Shown here piece after piece: positions 51,537 through 62,836 of a stretch of 64,000 nucleotides of DNA. Source of the DNA: an uncultured Lachnospiraceae bacterium (GTDB taxonomy: Bacteria > Bacillota > Clostridia > Lachnospirales > Lachnospiraceae); NCBI GenBank assembly GCA_946491665.1, contig CAMLYL010000001.1:1-64000 (forward strand), given 5' to 3'. Below the pieces are notes generated by a model. It did not search any database, had not been told where the DNA came from, and worked only from the letters and a program-made list of their open reading frames with translations. Every line of letters starts with the position of its first letter. Positions within the stretch are counted from its first letter, which is position 1. The translations under genes and the position numbers were made by a program.

Positions 51537-51556
51537 CCCCCGCAAACCTGCGGGGG
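51530..51556 (-). terminator. Terminator of dapA
   Basis: On the minus strand CCCCCGCA/TGCGGGGG (4-nt loop) is followed by TTTTTT. The T-run is shared with the end of the repeat unit. Confidence 0.85.
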
Positions 51557-51594
51557 CATATGCACTGCGGCATCTCTTTCATTTTCACTTGATC

Positions 51595-52482
51595 TTATTT
51601 CATCAGCCCGAACCGGATCAGCTCCTGACGCAGTACCTCCTTATGAGCATCCTCCATCTCACACAGAGGCCCGCGAAGAGGACCAGCCTGCATTCCAAGC
51701 ATATTCATGGCTGCCTTTACGGGAATCGGATTCACCTCAGAGAACAGAGCGTCAATCAGCGGAACCGCGCTCAGCTGAATCTGTCTTGCCTTCTCCTGAT
51801 CGCCCTCCAGATACTCCATCACCATATCATGTGTCTGGCGGGGAGCCACATTGGACAATACGGAGATCACGCCGATGCCTCCGATGGAAAGCAGCGGCAG
51901 CACCTGGCCGTCCTCGCCGGAATATAACTCCAGATTGCCGTCACAGAGATTCATCATCCGGGCCGCCTGAGCCATATTTCCTGTAGCATCTTTGATACCT
52001 ACAATATTATCTACATTCTTCACCAGCTCTGCCACAGTGGCCGGCATCAGATTACATCCGGTTCTTGAGGGAACATTGTACATAACAATCGGCGCTTTTA
52101 CTTCCTTTGCAATAGCCGTATAGTGTGCTACCAGCCCTTTCTGTGTTGCTTTATTGTAGTAAGGGGTAACCACCAGAAGGCCATCTGCACCTGCAGCGTC
52201 CGCCTCCTTTGAAAGCTCAATCGCGGTCTGTGTACTGTTGCTTCCTGTTCCGGCAATCACGGGGATCCGGTGTTTTGTAAACTCAATAGCCGCTTTGATT
52301 ACATCCACATGTTCCTGCTCCGTTAAGGTAGCACTCTCGCCGGTAGTACCTGTGATAACGATGCAGTCTGTACCATTATCAATCTGATAATTGATATTCG
52401 TCTCCAGCGCATCATAATTCACTTCATAATTTTCCTTCATCGGCGTCACAATCGCGACACCCGCTCCTCTGAAAATCGACAT
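51595..52482 (-). CDS. dapA: 4-hydroxy-tetrahydrodipicolinate synthase
   Basis: The 295-residue TIM-barrel lyase has GTTGESATL, GTGSNSTQTAIEL, the YNVPSRTGCN motif and the Schiff-base lysine in VGIKDATG. It condenses pyruvate with aspartate semialdehyde, the committed step of the DAP/lysine pathway. ATG 52482 follows AAGGAGG. Expression is controlled by the lysine riboswitch upstream. Confidence 0.96.
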   Translation of the reverse strand: MSIFRGAGVAIVTPMKENYEVNYDALETNINYQIDNGTDCIVITGTTGESATLTEQEHVDVIKAAIEFTKHRIPVIAGTGSNSTQTAIELSKEADAAGADGLLVVTPYYNKATQKGLVAHYTAIAKEVKAPIVMYNVPSRTGCNLMPATVAELVKNVDNIVGIKDATGNMAQAARMMNLCDGNLELYSGEDGQVLPLLSIGGIGVISVLSNVAPRQTHDMVMEYLEGDQEKARQIQLSAVPLIDALFSEVNPIPVKAAMNMLGMQAGPLRGPLCEMEDAHKEVLRQELIRFGLMK

Positions 52483-52543
52483 TTCAGTTCCTCCTTATAG
52501 ATGTAGATGATCCTGAGACAAAAATATGTCCCTTACTTCAACA

Positions 52544-52571
52544 GAAAAGGACCAACGAAAGTGCCGGTCCC
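52544..52571 (-). terminator. Riboswitch-controlled terminator upstream of dapA
   Basis: On the minus strand GGGACC/GGTCC with a 12-nt loop is followed by TTTTCT. It lies between the lysine riboswitch aptamer and the dapA start and is the probable expression platform. Confidence 0.75.
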
Positions 52572-52598
52572 TGAAATCACAAAGTATGATATGATTCA

Positions 52599-52772
52599 GT
52601 GATAGCGCTCCATCTCATTCGATGACAGTCGCAGCATTTTTCACACTGCGCCCAAGAAACAGCTGTCCGAAATCCGGCTGCCCTTTCGGCACGCTCTCCT
52701 TTCAGCTGCTCTCTCCTGCTTCCGGCGCATCAAACAGCCTACTCATAGATCATGCGACCTCTATCTCATCTG
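52599..52772 (-). ncRNA. Lysine riboswitch (L box)
   Basis: The minus-strand leader matches the lysine riboswitch order of conserved blocks as I know them from B. subtilis lysC: GATAGAGG, then TATGAGTA, CTGAAAGGAGAGCG with GCCGAA, and finally GACTGTCA to TGGAGCGCTATC. A promoter lies upstream and a terminator plus dapA downstream. Lysine binding should favour termination and lower dapA expression. Confidence 0.9.
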
Positions 52773-52823
52773 TATCCTTTTCGTCTGTGACCGAAATTGT
52801 ATTTTTATCGGTACACTATGGTG

Positions 52824-52852
52824 AATATAGCACGATATATCAGAAATGTCAA
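52824..52852 (-). promoter_or_regulatory. dapA promoter
   Basis: Minus strand: TTGACA (52847-52852), 17-bp spacer, TATATT (52824-52829), about 50 nt upstream of the riboswitch aptamer. Confidence 0.8.
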
Positions 52853-52911
52853 CCACTCCGAAAAAAAATCCTGACACTTTCTGATAAATGGTTATTCTCC
52901 GTACTTCCGTC

Positions 52912-53418
52912 TCAGGAATCGGACTGCGTTCCGTCCTTTTTTACACAGATCTGATACACAGAATCCGCGTACTCCAGAAGCGCGTCACCCAGCACCCTCC
53001 CGGTAAGAATCACATCTGTATCCTCAGACCTGAGATCCAGAAGCCGCAGAAGATCTTCCTCGGAAATAATCTGATTATCCACCAGTCCCAGCACCTCGTC
53101 CAGAACCAGTGCGGAGCACTCACCGGTCTGCAGTACCTTACGGGCAAAGTTTATCCCGTTGACCATATTCATCTGCTCCTCAAACTGCTCCTTTTCACTG
53201 AGCTCTCTGTAATCACGATCTGATTTCTGAAAACGGAATACCCGGATCTCCGGCTCAAGCCGGCTCAGAAAACGGATTTCGTCCTCGTTCTTCTTCTTTA
53301 GAAACTCAACGATAATCACAGATCCCTCACTGCACGCTTCATGTATGGCACACCCCAGAGCCGCAGAAGTCTTCCCTCTGCCGTCGCCGCAGTATACCCG
53401 TACCTTACCTGTACTCAT
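52912..53418 (-). CDS. Cob(I)alamin adenosyltransferase (CobA/BtuR type)
   Basis: The 168-residue P-loop protein (CGDGRGKTSAALG) belongs to the CobA/CobO/BtuR family that adenosylates corrinoids. It has the LVLDEVLGLVD and DVILTGR motifs. ATG 53418 follows GGAGA, and the track start is too long. No other cobalamin genes are nearby, so it probably serves salvage. Confidence 0.9.
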   Translation of the reverse strand: MSTGKVRVYCGDGRGKTSAALGCAIHEACSEGSVIIVEFLKKKNEDEIRFLSRLEPEIRVFRFQKSDRDYRELSEKEQFEEQMNMVNGINFARKVLQTGECSALVLDEVLGLVDNQIISEEDLLRLLDLRSEDTDVILTGRVLGDALLEYADSVYQICVKKDGTQSDS

Positions 53419-53632
53419 GGCTTTCTCCTTCCACTTACAGTTTCCATTTTTATGTAAATTTAAAAATCTATCTGCTAACATATCATATTGTTCCCAAAAA
53501 GACAACTATTTCTTCTGTTTTCACGGCGCAACCCGCTGACTGTACTCCTGTCCGGAACCATTTCGGGCATATTGCATTCTGCCGCATCCGCTGCAATCCG
53601 ACGGCTTCCGTTCATGAATTACTCCGAAATAT

Positions 53633-54265
53633 CTACTCCTCCGGAATCAAATCTACCTTGCTGACGGAAACCTCATAAGCCACTCTGCGCTCTGTCTCAT
53701 CCTCACTGATCTTTTTGACATATTCCCGGCTCTGAATCCGCCCGTACATCTGAATATGACTGCCCACCTCAAAGCCGGCGGCAAAGCGCGCATTCCTTCC
53801 CCAGCAGATACAGGGTATGTAATCTGATTTCCCGTAAGAACGGTTCACCGCAAGCAGCACATCCGCAATCTCTCTGCCGAGAGGTGTCTTTCTGTAAATC
53901 GGTTCCTTGCAGATATAACCGTCCAGAAAAATCTGATTCGTTTTCTCGTTCTCATCAATCTCATCCAGAAACTCCAGTTCCCGGACAAATACGGAAAGTA
54001 CCAGACGGTTCTTCTTCTCCTCGTGCCGGTTATAAGACCGGAACTGCCCCGTTACATGGATCAGCTGACCGGTGTAATCCTGTTCTGTGTCAATCAGCCG
54101 TTCGGAAATCATGAGCGGTATGTAATCCGCATAGTTGCTCAGCCGGTTTACTGCGATCTCTACCATATAAAAGCCCTCTCCGAAGACTTCATGGCTGTAA
54201 CGAAACTCAGAAACGATTTCTCCCATCATAGACACCTGGTTGTTCTCAAACAATTTATCCGTCAT
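53633..54265 (-). CDS. Single-stranded-DNA-binding-like protein with two OB folds
   Basis: The 210-residue protein contains two SSB/PriB-like OB folds (about residues 8-100 and 108-205), visible as repeated patterns: QVSMMGEIVSEFRYSHE and QIFLDGYICKEPIYRKTP at the starts, and QLIHVTGQFRS and HIQMYGRIQSREY later on. It lacks the acidic tail of housekeeping SSB, so a specialised role is likely. ATG 54265 follows AAGGGAG. Confidence 0.75.
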   Translation of the reverse strand: MTDKLFENNQVSMMGEIVSEFRYSHEVFGEGFYMVEIAVNRLSNYADYIPLMISERLIDTEQDYTGQLIHVTGQFRSYNRHEEKKNRLVLSVFVRELEFLDEIDENEKTNQIFLDGYICKEPIYRKTPLGREIADVLLAVNRSYGKSDYIPCICWGRNARFAAGFEVGSHIQMYGRIQSREYVKKISEDETERRVAYEVSVSKVDLIPEE

Positions 54266-54561
54266 TTACGTATACTCCCTTCTTCACATGTACTTTTCTC
54301 TGTGCTTTAAATTTATTCGCGTGATTTCTTTTTAGAACCTTCACGGTACGCTTATCCGCGGATCGTGCCTATCTTATCACGGGGGAAATGCGAATCATAA
54401 CCAAAACTGTCGATAAGGCAGAATTTGGATATTTCTAATTATACATACAGATTCTGAACATTTCGTGAAGAAAATCTGACAGAATCTTCTTATTTTATTT
54501 CGCTTTTATAAAAATTTTAAAACTGTCTTCTGCCGTTTCCCGGAACACACGAATCTGACAC
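54266..54561. other. Intergenic region between the SSB-like gene and the typA promoter
   Basis: AT-rich sequence that should contain the promoter of the leftward SSB-like gene. No consensus pair, RNA gene or convincing small ORF was found. Confidence 0.5.
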
Positions 54562-54589
54562 TTGTCAAACAGCAAAAATGTGATAGAAT
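54562..54589 (+). promoter_or_regulatory. typA promoter
   Basis: TTGTCA (54562-54567), 16-bp spacer, TAGAAT (54584-54589), about 150 nt upstream of the typA start. Confidence 0.55.
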
Positions 54590-54649
54590 AAATAAGTTGC
54601 CTATAGTTTAAACCTGACAATATGTTAAAAACCCAGGGGGAATATTTTT

Positions 54650-54716
54650 ATGGGCAGATTTCTGCCTGTAAACAGAGCCTCCGGAAGATAAGCCCTGTGG
54701 GCGGAGATCTGCCCGA
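54650..54716 (+). promoter_or_regulatory. typA leader with short ORF and hairpin
   Basis: ATG 54650 behind AGGGGG opens a 13-codon frame (MGRFLPVNRASGR, stop at 54691). The same stretch can form a stem between GGGCAGAT (54653) and ATCTGCCC (54707-54714). Leader peptide plus stem suggests translational or attenuation control, but no terminator T-run is present. Confidence 0.35.
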
Positions 54717-54739
54717 AATCAAAGAAAGGAAGAATGCTC

Positions 54740-56590
54740 ATGAAAACAACCAGAGAAGACATTCGCAATATCGCAATCATTGCCCATGTTGACCATGGCA
54801 AGACCACTCTTGTGGATGAGCTGCTGAAGCAGTCCGGTGTGTTCCGGGAGAATCAGGAAGTTCAGGAACGTATCATGGACTCCAACGACATTGAGCGCGA
54901 AAGAGGAATTACTATTCTCTCAAAGAATACAGCCGTATTTTATAAGGATACAAAAATCAATATTATCGACACCCCCGGCCATGCCGATTTCGGCGGCGAG
55001 GTGGAGCGTGTACTGAAAATGGTTAACGGCGTTGTTCTTGTTGTAGACGCCTTTGAAGGCGCCATGCCCCAGACCAAATTTGTCCTGATGAAAGCTCTGG
55101 AGCTGAATCTTCCGGTCATTGTCTGTGTCAACAAGATTGACCGGCCTGAGGCCAGACCCGACGAGGTGGTGGACGAAGTTCTGGAACTGTTTATGGATCT
55201 GGACGCCTCCGATGAGCAGCTGGAGTGCCCCTTCGTTTTCGCTTCCGCAAAGAACGGATACGCCACCCTGGATTTAAACGAAGAGCCGAAAAATATGATG
55301 CCTCTGTTTGAGACCATCATCAACTACATTCCCGCTCCCGAAGGCGATCCCGACGCCAGTACTCAGCTCCTGGTCAGCACCATTGATTATAACGAATATG
55401 TGGGCCGGATCGCCGTGGGCAAGGTGGACAACGGCTGCATAAAAGTAAATCAGGACGCTGTTATCGTAAACGCCCACGAACCTGACAAGCAGAAAAAGGT
55501 TCGGATCAGCAAACTCTATGAATTTGACGGTCTGAATAAAGTAGAAGTAAAAGAGGCCCGGATCGGCTCCATCGTCGCAATCTCCGGCATTGCCGATATC
55601 CATATCGGAGACACCATCTGCGCGCCGGAAAATCCCGAACCGATTCCTTTCCAGAAAATTTCTGAGCCTACCATTTCCATGAATTTTCTGGTTAATGACA
55701 GTCCTCTGGCGGGACAGGAAGGCAAATATATTACATCACGCCATATCCGCGACCGTCTTTTCCGCGAACTGAACACAGATGTCTCTCTCCGGGTGGAAGA
55801 AACTGACAGCGCAGACTGTTTCAAGGTATCCGGCAGAGGCGAGCTGCATCTGTCTGTACTGATTGAAAATATGCGCCGGGAAGGTTACGAATTCGCCGTA
55901 TCCAAGGCAGAAGTTCTTTATCATACGGATGAGAACGGAAAGAAGACCGAGCCCATGGAAATCGCTTACGTGGACGTTCCGGACGAGTTTTCCGGAGTTG
56001 TCATCGAAAAGCTCAGCCAGAGAAAGGGAGAGCTCCAGAACATGGGAAGCATCAGCGGCGGCTATACCCGTCTTACCTTCCGGATCCCCTCCCGCGGTCT
56101 CATCGGATACCGTGGTGATTTCCTGACCGACACAAAGGGAAACGGCATCCTGAATACCATTTTCGACGGCTATGATCTCTATAAGGGTGATATCCAGTAC
56201 CGCAAGCTGGGATCCCTCATCGCATTTGAGGCAGGCGAATCTGTCACCTACGGTCTGTTCGCTGCCCAGGAGCGGGGCGCCCTGTTTATCGGCCCAGGCG
56301 AACGGGTTTATTCCGGAATGGTTGTGGGACAGTGTTCACGGGCGGAGGATATTGAGCTGAACGTCTGCAAGAAAAAGCATCTGACCAATACCCGTTCCTC
56401 TTCCGCCGACGAAGCGCTGACGCTGACACCGCCCAGAATTCTCAGTCTGGAACAGGCGCTGGATTTCATTGACACTGATGAACTGCTGGAAGTCACTCCT
56501 GAGAGTCTGCGGATCCGCAAGAAAATCCTTGATCCTACCCTGAGAAAACGGGCGGCCATTCGAAAAAATCAGATGAATAAGAATGCGTAG
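54740..56590 (+). CDS. typA: Translational GTPase TypA/BipA
   Basis: The 616-residue GTPase has IAHVDHGKTTL, the DTPGHADFGGEVER switch and NKIDRPEARP motifs, followed by EF-G-like domains and the BipA-specific C-terminus. It binds ribosomes and assists assembly under stress. ATG 54740 behind AAGGAAG fits better than the track start two codons upstream. Monocistronic. Confidence 0.96.
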   Translation: MKTTREDIRNIAIIAHVDHGKTTLVDELLKQSGVFRENQEVQERIMDSNDIERERGITILSKNTAVFYKDTKINIIDTPGHADFGGEVERVLKMVNGVVLVVDAFEGAMPQTKFVLMKALELNLPVIVCVNKIDRPEARPDEVVDEVLELFMDLDASDEQLECPFVFASAKNGYATLDLNEEPKNMMPLFETIINYIPAPEGDPDASTQLLVSTIDYNEYVGRIAVGKVDNGCIKVNQDAVIVNAHEPDKQKKVRISKLYEFDGLNKVEVKEARIGSIVAISGIADIHIGDTICAPENPEPIPFQKISEPTISMNFLVNDSPLAGQEGKYITSRHIRDRLFRELNTDVSLRVEETDSADCFKVSGRGELHLSVLIENMRREGYEFAVSKAEVLYHTDENGKKTEPMEIAYVDVPDEFSGVVIEKLSQRKGELQNMGSISGGYTRLTFRIPSRGLIGYRGDFLTDTKGNGILNTIFDGYDLYKGDIQYRKLGSLIAFEAGESVTYGLFAAQERGALFIGPGERVYSGMVVGQCSRAEDIELNVCKKKHLTNTRSSSADEALTLTPPRILSLEQALDFIDTDELLEVTPESLRIRKKILDPTLRKRAAIRKNQMNKNA

Positions 56591-56603
56591 CTGCATATCA
56601 TTT

Positions 56604-56654
56604 GTTATACTCAGCGCCTGTAGAGGCGGGAGTCTTCCCACATCTGATAAAAAA
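56604..56654 (+). repeat. Repeat copy 2
   Basis: The 51-nt sequence is identical to 51486-51536 except for two bases, in the same orientation, with hairpin CGCC/GGCG. It lies 14 nt after the typA stop. The extra upstream arm of copy 1 is not preserved here. Confidence 0.65.
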
Positions 56655-56698
56655 ACTGCTGTATCAGAGATCCGGAGATCCCTGATACAGCAGTTTTT
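56650..56698. terminator. Bidirectional terminator of typA and dapL
   Basis: AAAAACTGCTGTATCAG/CTGATACAGCAGTTTTT forms a 17-bp stem with T-runs on both sides, between convergent typA and dapL. Confidence 0.88.
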
Positions 56699-56707
56699 AT
56701 AATGCCT

Positions 56708-57922
56708 TTACAGCGCCTTAATTCTCTCCAGCGCTTCCAGTGTATTCTCATACGCGCCGAAGGCCGTCAGCCGGAAGTATCCTTCTCCGCTGGGTCCGAA
56801 TCCGGATCCCGGAGTGCCGACTACATTTGCCTTCTCCAGAAGATAATCAAAGAACTCCCAGGAAGACATCTGATCCGGAGTCTTCAGCCAGATATAAGGA
56901 GCGTTCACGCCGCCGAATACCTCATAGCCCGCCTCCTGCAGACCTCTCTTGATCGTAGCCGCATTCTTCATATAATAAGCGACCTGCTGCTTTAACTGTG
57001 CTTTTCCTGCTTCGCTGTACACAGCCTCTCCTGCCCGCTGAATAATGTAGGGTGCGCCGTTGAACTTGGTTCCGTGCCGTCTCGCCCACATTGCATGAAG
57101 AGAAACATCACCGCATTTCAGCTCTTTCGGAACTACTGTGTAACCCAGACGAACTCCGGTAAAGCCCGCATTCTTGGAAAAGCTCTTGATCTCAATCGCG
57201 CAGGTTCTTGCGCCCTCGCACTCATAAATGGAATGCGCCACATCATCTTCGGAAATATAAGCCTCATAGGCGCCGTCATAAATAATCACAGCGCCCACTT
57301 TGTTTGCGTAATCCACCCATTCCTGCAGCTGTGCCTTTGTGATCGTAGTTCCGGTAGGATTGTTCGGCAGGCACAGATAAATCATATCCGGCGTCTCCTT
57401 CGGGAACTCGGGAACAAAATTATTCTCCTTTACGCAGGGCATATAAATGACATTGCTCCACATCTCTGTGGCAGGATCATATGTACCGGTCCTTCCCGCC
57501 ATTACATTGGAATCCACATATACCGGATAAACAGGATCGCACACCGCGATACGGTTATCTTCGCTGAAAATCTCCTGAATATTTCCGGAATCACTTTTCG
57601 CTCCGTCAGACACAAAAATCTCATCCGCACTGATATCGCAGCCTCTGGCTTTATAATCATTCTCCGCGATTGCGTTGCGGAGGAACTCATATCCCAGATC
57701 CGGCGCATACCCGTGGAAAGTCTCTGCTTTGCTCATCTCATCCACCGCACTGTGAAGGGCCTCGATAATGGCCGGAGCAATAGGCTGCGTCACATCGCCG
57801 ATCCCAAGACGGATCAGCTTCTTGTCCGGATTGGCAGCGGAATATTCATTTACCTTTTTCGCAATCGTGCTGAATAAATAGCTGCCCGGAAGCTTCTGAT
57901 AATTATCATTGATCTTAAACAT
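56708..57922 (-). CDS. dapL: LL-diaminopimelate aminotransferase
   Basis: The 404-residue PLP aminotransferase has LIRLGIGDVTQPIAPAI, CLPNNPTGT and the PLP lysine region SFSKNAGFTGVRLGY typical of DapL. It converts tetrahydrodipicolinate straight to LL-DAP, so with DapA and DapB here the one-step aminotransferase lysine route is indicated. ATG 57922 follows AAGGAG. Confidence 0.95.
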   Translation of the reverse strand: MFKINDNYQKLPGSYLFSTIAKKVNEYSAANPDKKLIRLGIGDVTQPIAPAIIEALHSAVDEMSKAETFHGYAPDLGYEFLRNAIAENDYKARGCDISADEIFVSDGAKSDSGNIQEIFSEDNRIAVCDPVYPVYVDSNVMAGRTGTYDPATEMWSNVIYMPCVKENNFVPEFPKETPDMIYLCLPNNPTGTTITKAQLQEWVDYANKVGAVIIYDGAYEAYISEDDVAHSIYECEGARTCAIEIKSFSKNAGFTGVRLGYTVVPKELKCGDVSLHAMWARRHGTKFNGAPYIIQRAGEAVYSEAGKAQLKQQVAYYMKNAATIKRGLQEAGYEVFGGVNAPYIWLKTPDQMSSWEFFDYLLEKANVVGTPGSGFGPSGEGYFRLTAFGAYENTLEALERIKAL

Positions 57923-58026
57923 ACGAAAACTCCTTATCTGTATTTTGACTTACATTAGTATATACCATAACTTACTGAAAAATCAAGGCAGAGTCTGAAC
58001 AACCCCCTGGGGAACAGCAGCAGTTA

Positions 58027-58575
58027 TCACAAATCCATCATGCTCAGAATCATCTGGGCCGTCTCCGTAAAGCTGGTTCCATTATCCATACTGGTCTTCT
58101 GCAGATAACGGTGGGCCTCACTCTCTGTCATATTGTTGCGCTCCATGAGAATATTTTTTGCCCGCTCAATAAGCTCCTGTTCCTCTCTGGAACGATGCCT
58201 GGGCTGGGAACGGCGCTTCTTCCGGATCCGCTCCACGTTACAGACAACCATTTCCATAGTGGAGATCAGTTCATGCACTTTCAGCGGCTGAGACAGACTG
58301 ACCACGCTGTCATCTCCGTTATCCTCCCACTGCTCCCGGGAACTGATCGTGACCATCTGAAATCCTTCCGGCAGGCACTCCTTCAGCTCCCGGTAAATCA
58401 TATCCGGCAGGCGATACGTGCATAACACGACACCGGTTCCCATGTCATTGGCTTCCTGGATTACCTGAGCGCCGTTTGTGCAGACGCCCACAACATAAAA
58501 ACCGTTCCGGGTCAGTACATTTTTAATTTTTTTCCCTATATCCGGTTTGGAAAACGCAACGATAACTCCTGTCAA
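58027..58575 (-). CDS. ANTAR-domain response regulator, glnA-associated
   Basis: The 182-residue protein has a receiver-like N-terminal domain (about 1-115; phosphoacceptor site degenerate, LCTYRLPD) and a C-terminal ANTAR RNA-binding domain (ERAKNILMERNNMTESEAHRYLQKTSMD). ANTAR proteins prevent transcription termination by binding paired hexaloops. The start is TTG 58575 behind AGGTGG, 19 nt after glnA. The target is probably the glnA leader, which contains a terminator. Confidence 0.87.
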   Translation of the reverse strand: MTGVIVAFSKPDIGKKIKNVLTRNGFYVVGVCTNGAQVIQEANDMGTGVVLCTYRLPDMIYRELKECLPEGFQMVTISSREQWEDNGDDSVVSLSQPLKVHELISTMEMVVCNVERIRKKRRSQPRHRSREEQELIERAKNILMERNNMTESEAHRYLQKTSMDNGTSFTETAQMILSMMDL

Positions 58576-58594
58576 GCCTACTGTTCCACCTTTT

Positions 58595-59926
58595 CTAAAA
58601 TTTTGTCAGGTATTTTTCTACTTCCCACTCGCTGACTGCCCTGCAGTAATTGTCCCACTCCTTCTTCTTTGCTTCAATATATACAGAAGAGATATGTTCT
58701 CCCAGAATCCCCCGGACAAACTCATCTGCTTCCATGGCGTCCACCGCATCATGAAGCGTAGCCGGAAGTTCCCCGATACCAAGAGACTTTCTTTCTTCTT
58801 CTGTCATCTCGTAAATATTTTTCGTAATATTGGGCGGGGGCAGAATCTGATTTTTAATCCCGTCCATCCCCGCAGCCAGACACAGAGCCAGCACCAGATA
58901 GGGATTGGCTGCCGAATCCGGGCTTCGCAGTTCTACTCTCATGCCGCTGTCCCGCACAGAAGGAACACGGATCAGAGGACTCCTGTTCTTCACCGACCAG
59001 GCAATGTGTACCGGCGCCTCAAAACCGGACACCAGACGTTTATAGGAATTCACCAGCGGATTTGTCACCGCCGACATGCCGTACACATGCTTCATCAGTC
59101 CTCCGATAAAATAGTACGCTTCTTTGCTCAGACTATACTTGTCTGAAGGATCCATAAACAGGTTTTTCCCATCCTTGGAAAGGGACATATTGATATGCAT
59201 GCCGGAGCCGTTGCAATCCGTTTTGGGCTTGGGCATAAAGGTCGCATGCATTCCGTGACGCTTGGCAATTGTTTTCACAGCCAGCTTAAAAGTCACCACA
59301 TCATCGGCCGCCTGCATAGCCGGCACATATTTAAAATCAATCTCATGCTGCCCCGGAGCCGCCTCATGGTGAGATGCCTCAATCTCAAATCCCATATCCT
59401 CCAGAGTCAGCACCATATCTCTGCGGACATTCTCACCCAGATCGTTAGGACCCATCTCAAAATATCCCGCAATTTCGTTTGTATCCGTAGTAGGGCAGCC
59501 ATTGTCGTCCGTGTTGAACATGAAGAACTCACACTCCGGGCCGATTTCACACTCATAGCCCATTTCATGAACCTGATCCACTACCTGCTTCAGGACATAG
59601 CGCGGATCCCCCTCAAAGGGCGTACCGTCCGGACGGTACACATCGCAGATAAAACGGGCTACTTTTCCCTGCTGCGGCCGCCACGGGAAAATCGTAAAAG
59701 TATTCAGATCCGGATGAAGGTACAGATCAGACTCCTCAATCCTCACAAAGCCCTCGATGGAGGAACCGTCAAACATGCACTGATTATCCAGAGCCTTCTC
59801 CAACTGACTGCTGGTAATCGCCACGTTTTTCAGATTTCCGAAAATATCCGTAAACTGAAGGCGAATGAACTCTACATCCTCATCTTCCACCATCTGAATA
59901 ATATCCTGCTTCGTATATTTGCTCAT
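58595..59926 (-). CDS. glnA: Glutamine synthetase type I
   Basis: The 443-residue enzyme has the GSI motifs FDGSSIEGF, EAAPGQHEIDF and the ATP-binding KPKTDCNGSGMHINMS. It lacks the GSI-beta insertion and adenylylation site, so it is of the Firmicutes GSI-alpha type. ATG 59926 follows AAGGAGGAG. Co-transcribed with the ANTAR gene. Confidence 0.96.
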   Translation of the reverse strand: MSKYTKQDIIQMVEDEDVEFIRLQFTDIFGNLKNVAITSSQLEKALDNQCMFDGSSIEGFVRIEESDLYLHPDLNTFTIFPWRPQQGKVARFICDVYRPDGTPFEGDPRYVLKQVVDQVHEMGYECEIGPECEFFMFNTDDNGCPTTDTNEIAGYFEMGPNDLGENVRRDMVLTLEDMGFEIEASHHEAAPGQHEIDFKYVPAMQAADDVVTFKLAVKTIAKRHGMHATFMPKPKTDCNGSGMHINMSLSKDGKNLFMDPSDKYSLSKEAYYFIGGLMKHVYGMSAVTNPLVNSYKRLVSGFEAPVHIAWSVKNRSPLIRVPSVRDSGMRVELRSPDSAANPYLVLALCLAAGMDGIKNQILPPPNITKNIYEMTEEERKSLGIGELPATLHDAVDAMEADEFVRGILGEHISSVYIEAKKKEWDNYCRAVSEWEVEKYLTKF

Positions 59927-59970
59927 AATCTCCTCCTTATAATACGATTTTATAAAAAGAGCAAAATCTT

Positions 59971-62763
<2,793 letters not shown>

Positions 62764-62767
62764 AATC

Positions 62768-62808
62768 ACAGGGCCGACATATCAGATCGATATGCCGGCC
62801 CTGTTTTA
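62768..62808. terminator. Bidirectional terminator after guaB
   Basis: ACAGGGCCGACATATC pairs with GATATGCCGGCCCTGT (one mismatch), followed by TTTTATT. It lies between convergent guaB and the surface-protein gene. Confidence 0.85.
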
Positions 62809-62836
62809 TTATGATTTTTTCAGATCAGTCTTTATC

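Noticed and set aside
51354-51545. 63-aa ORF as a transposase (TnpB) remnant
   Set aside because: No transposase motif could be identified in any frame; only the repeat with hairpins is supported.
52544-52772. T-box leader upstream of dapA
   Set aside because: No T-box sequence or specifier arrangement; the conserved blocks fit a lysine riboswitch.
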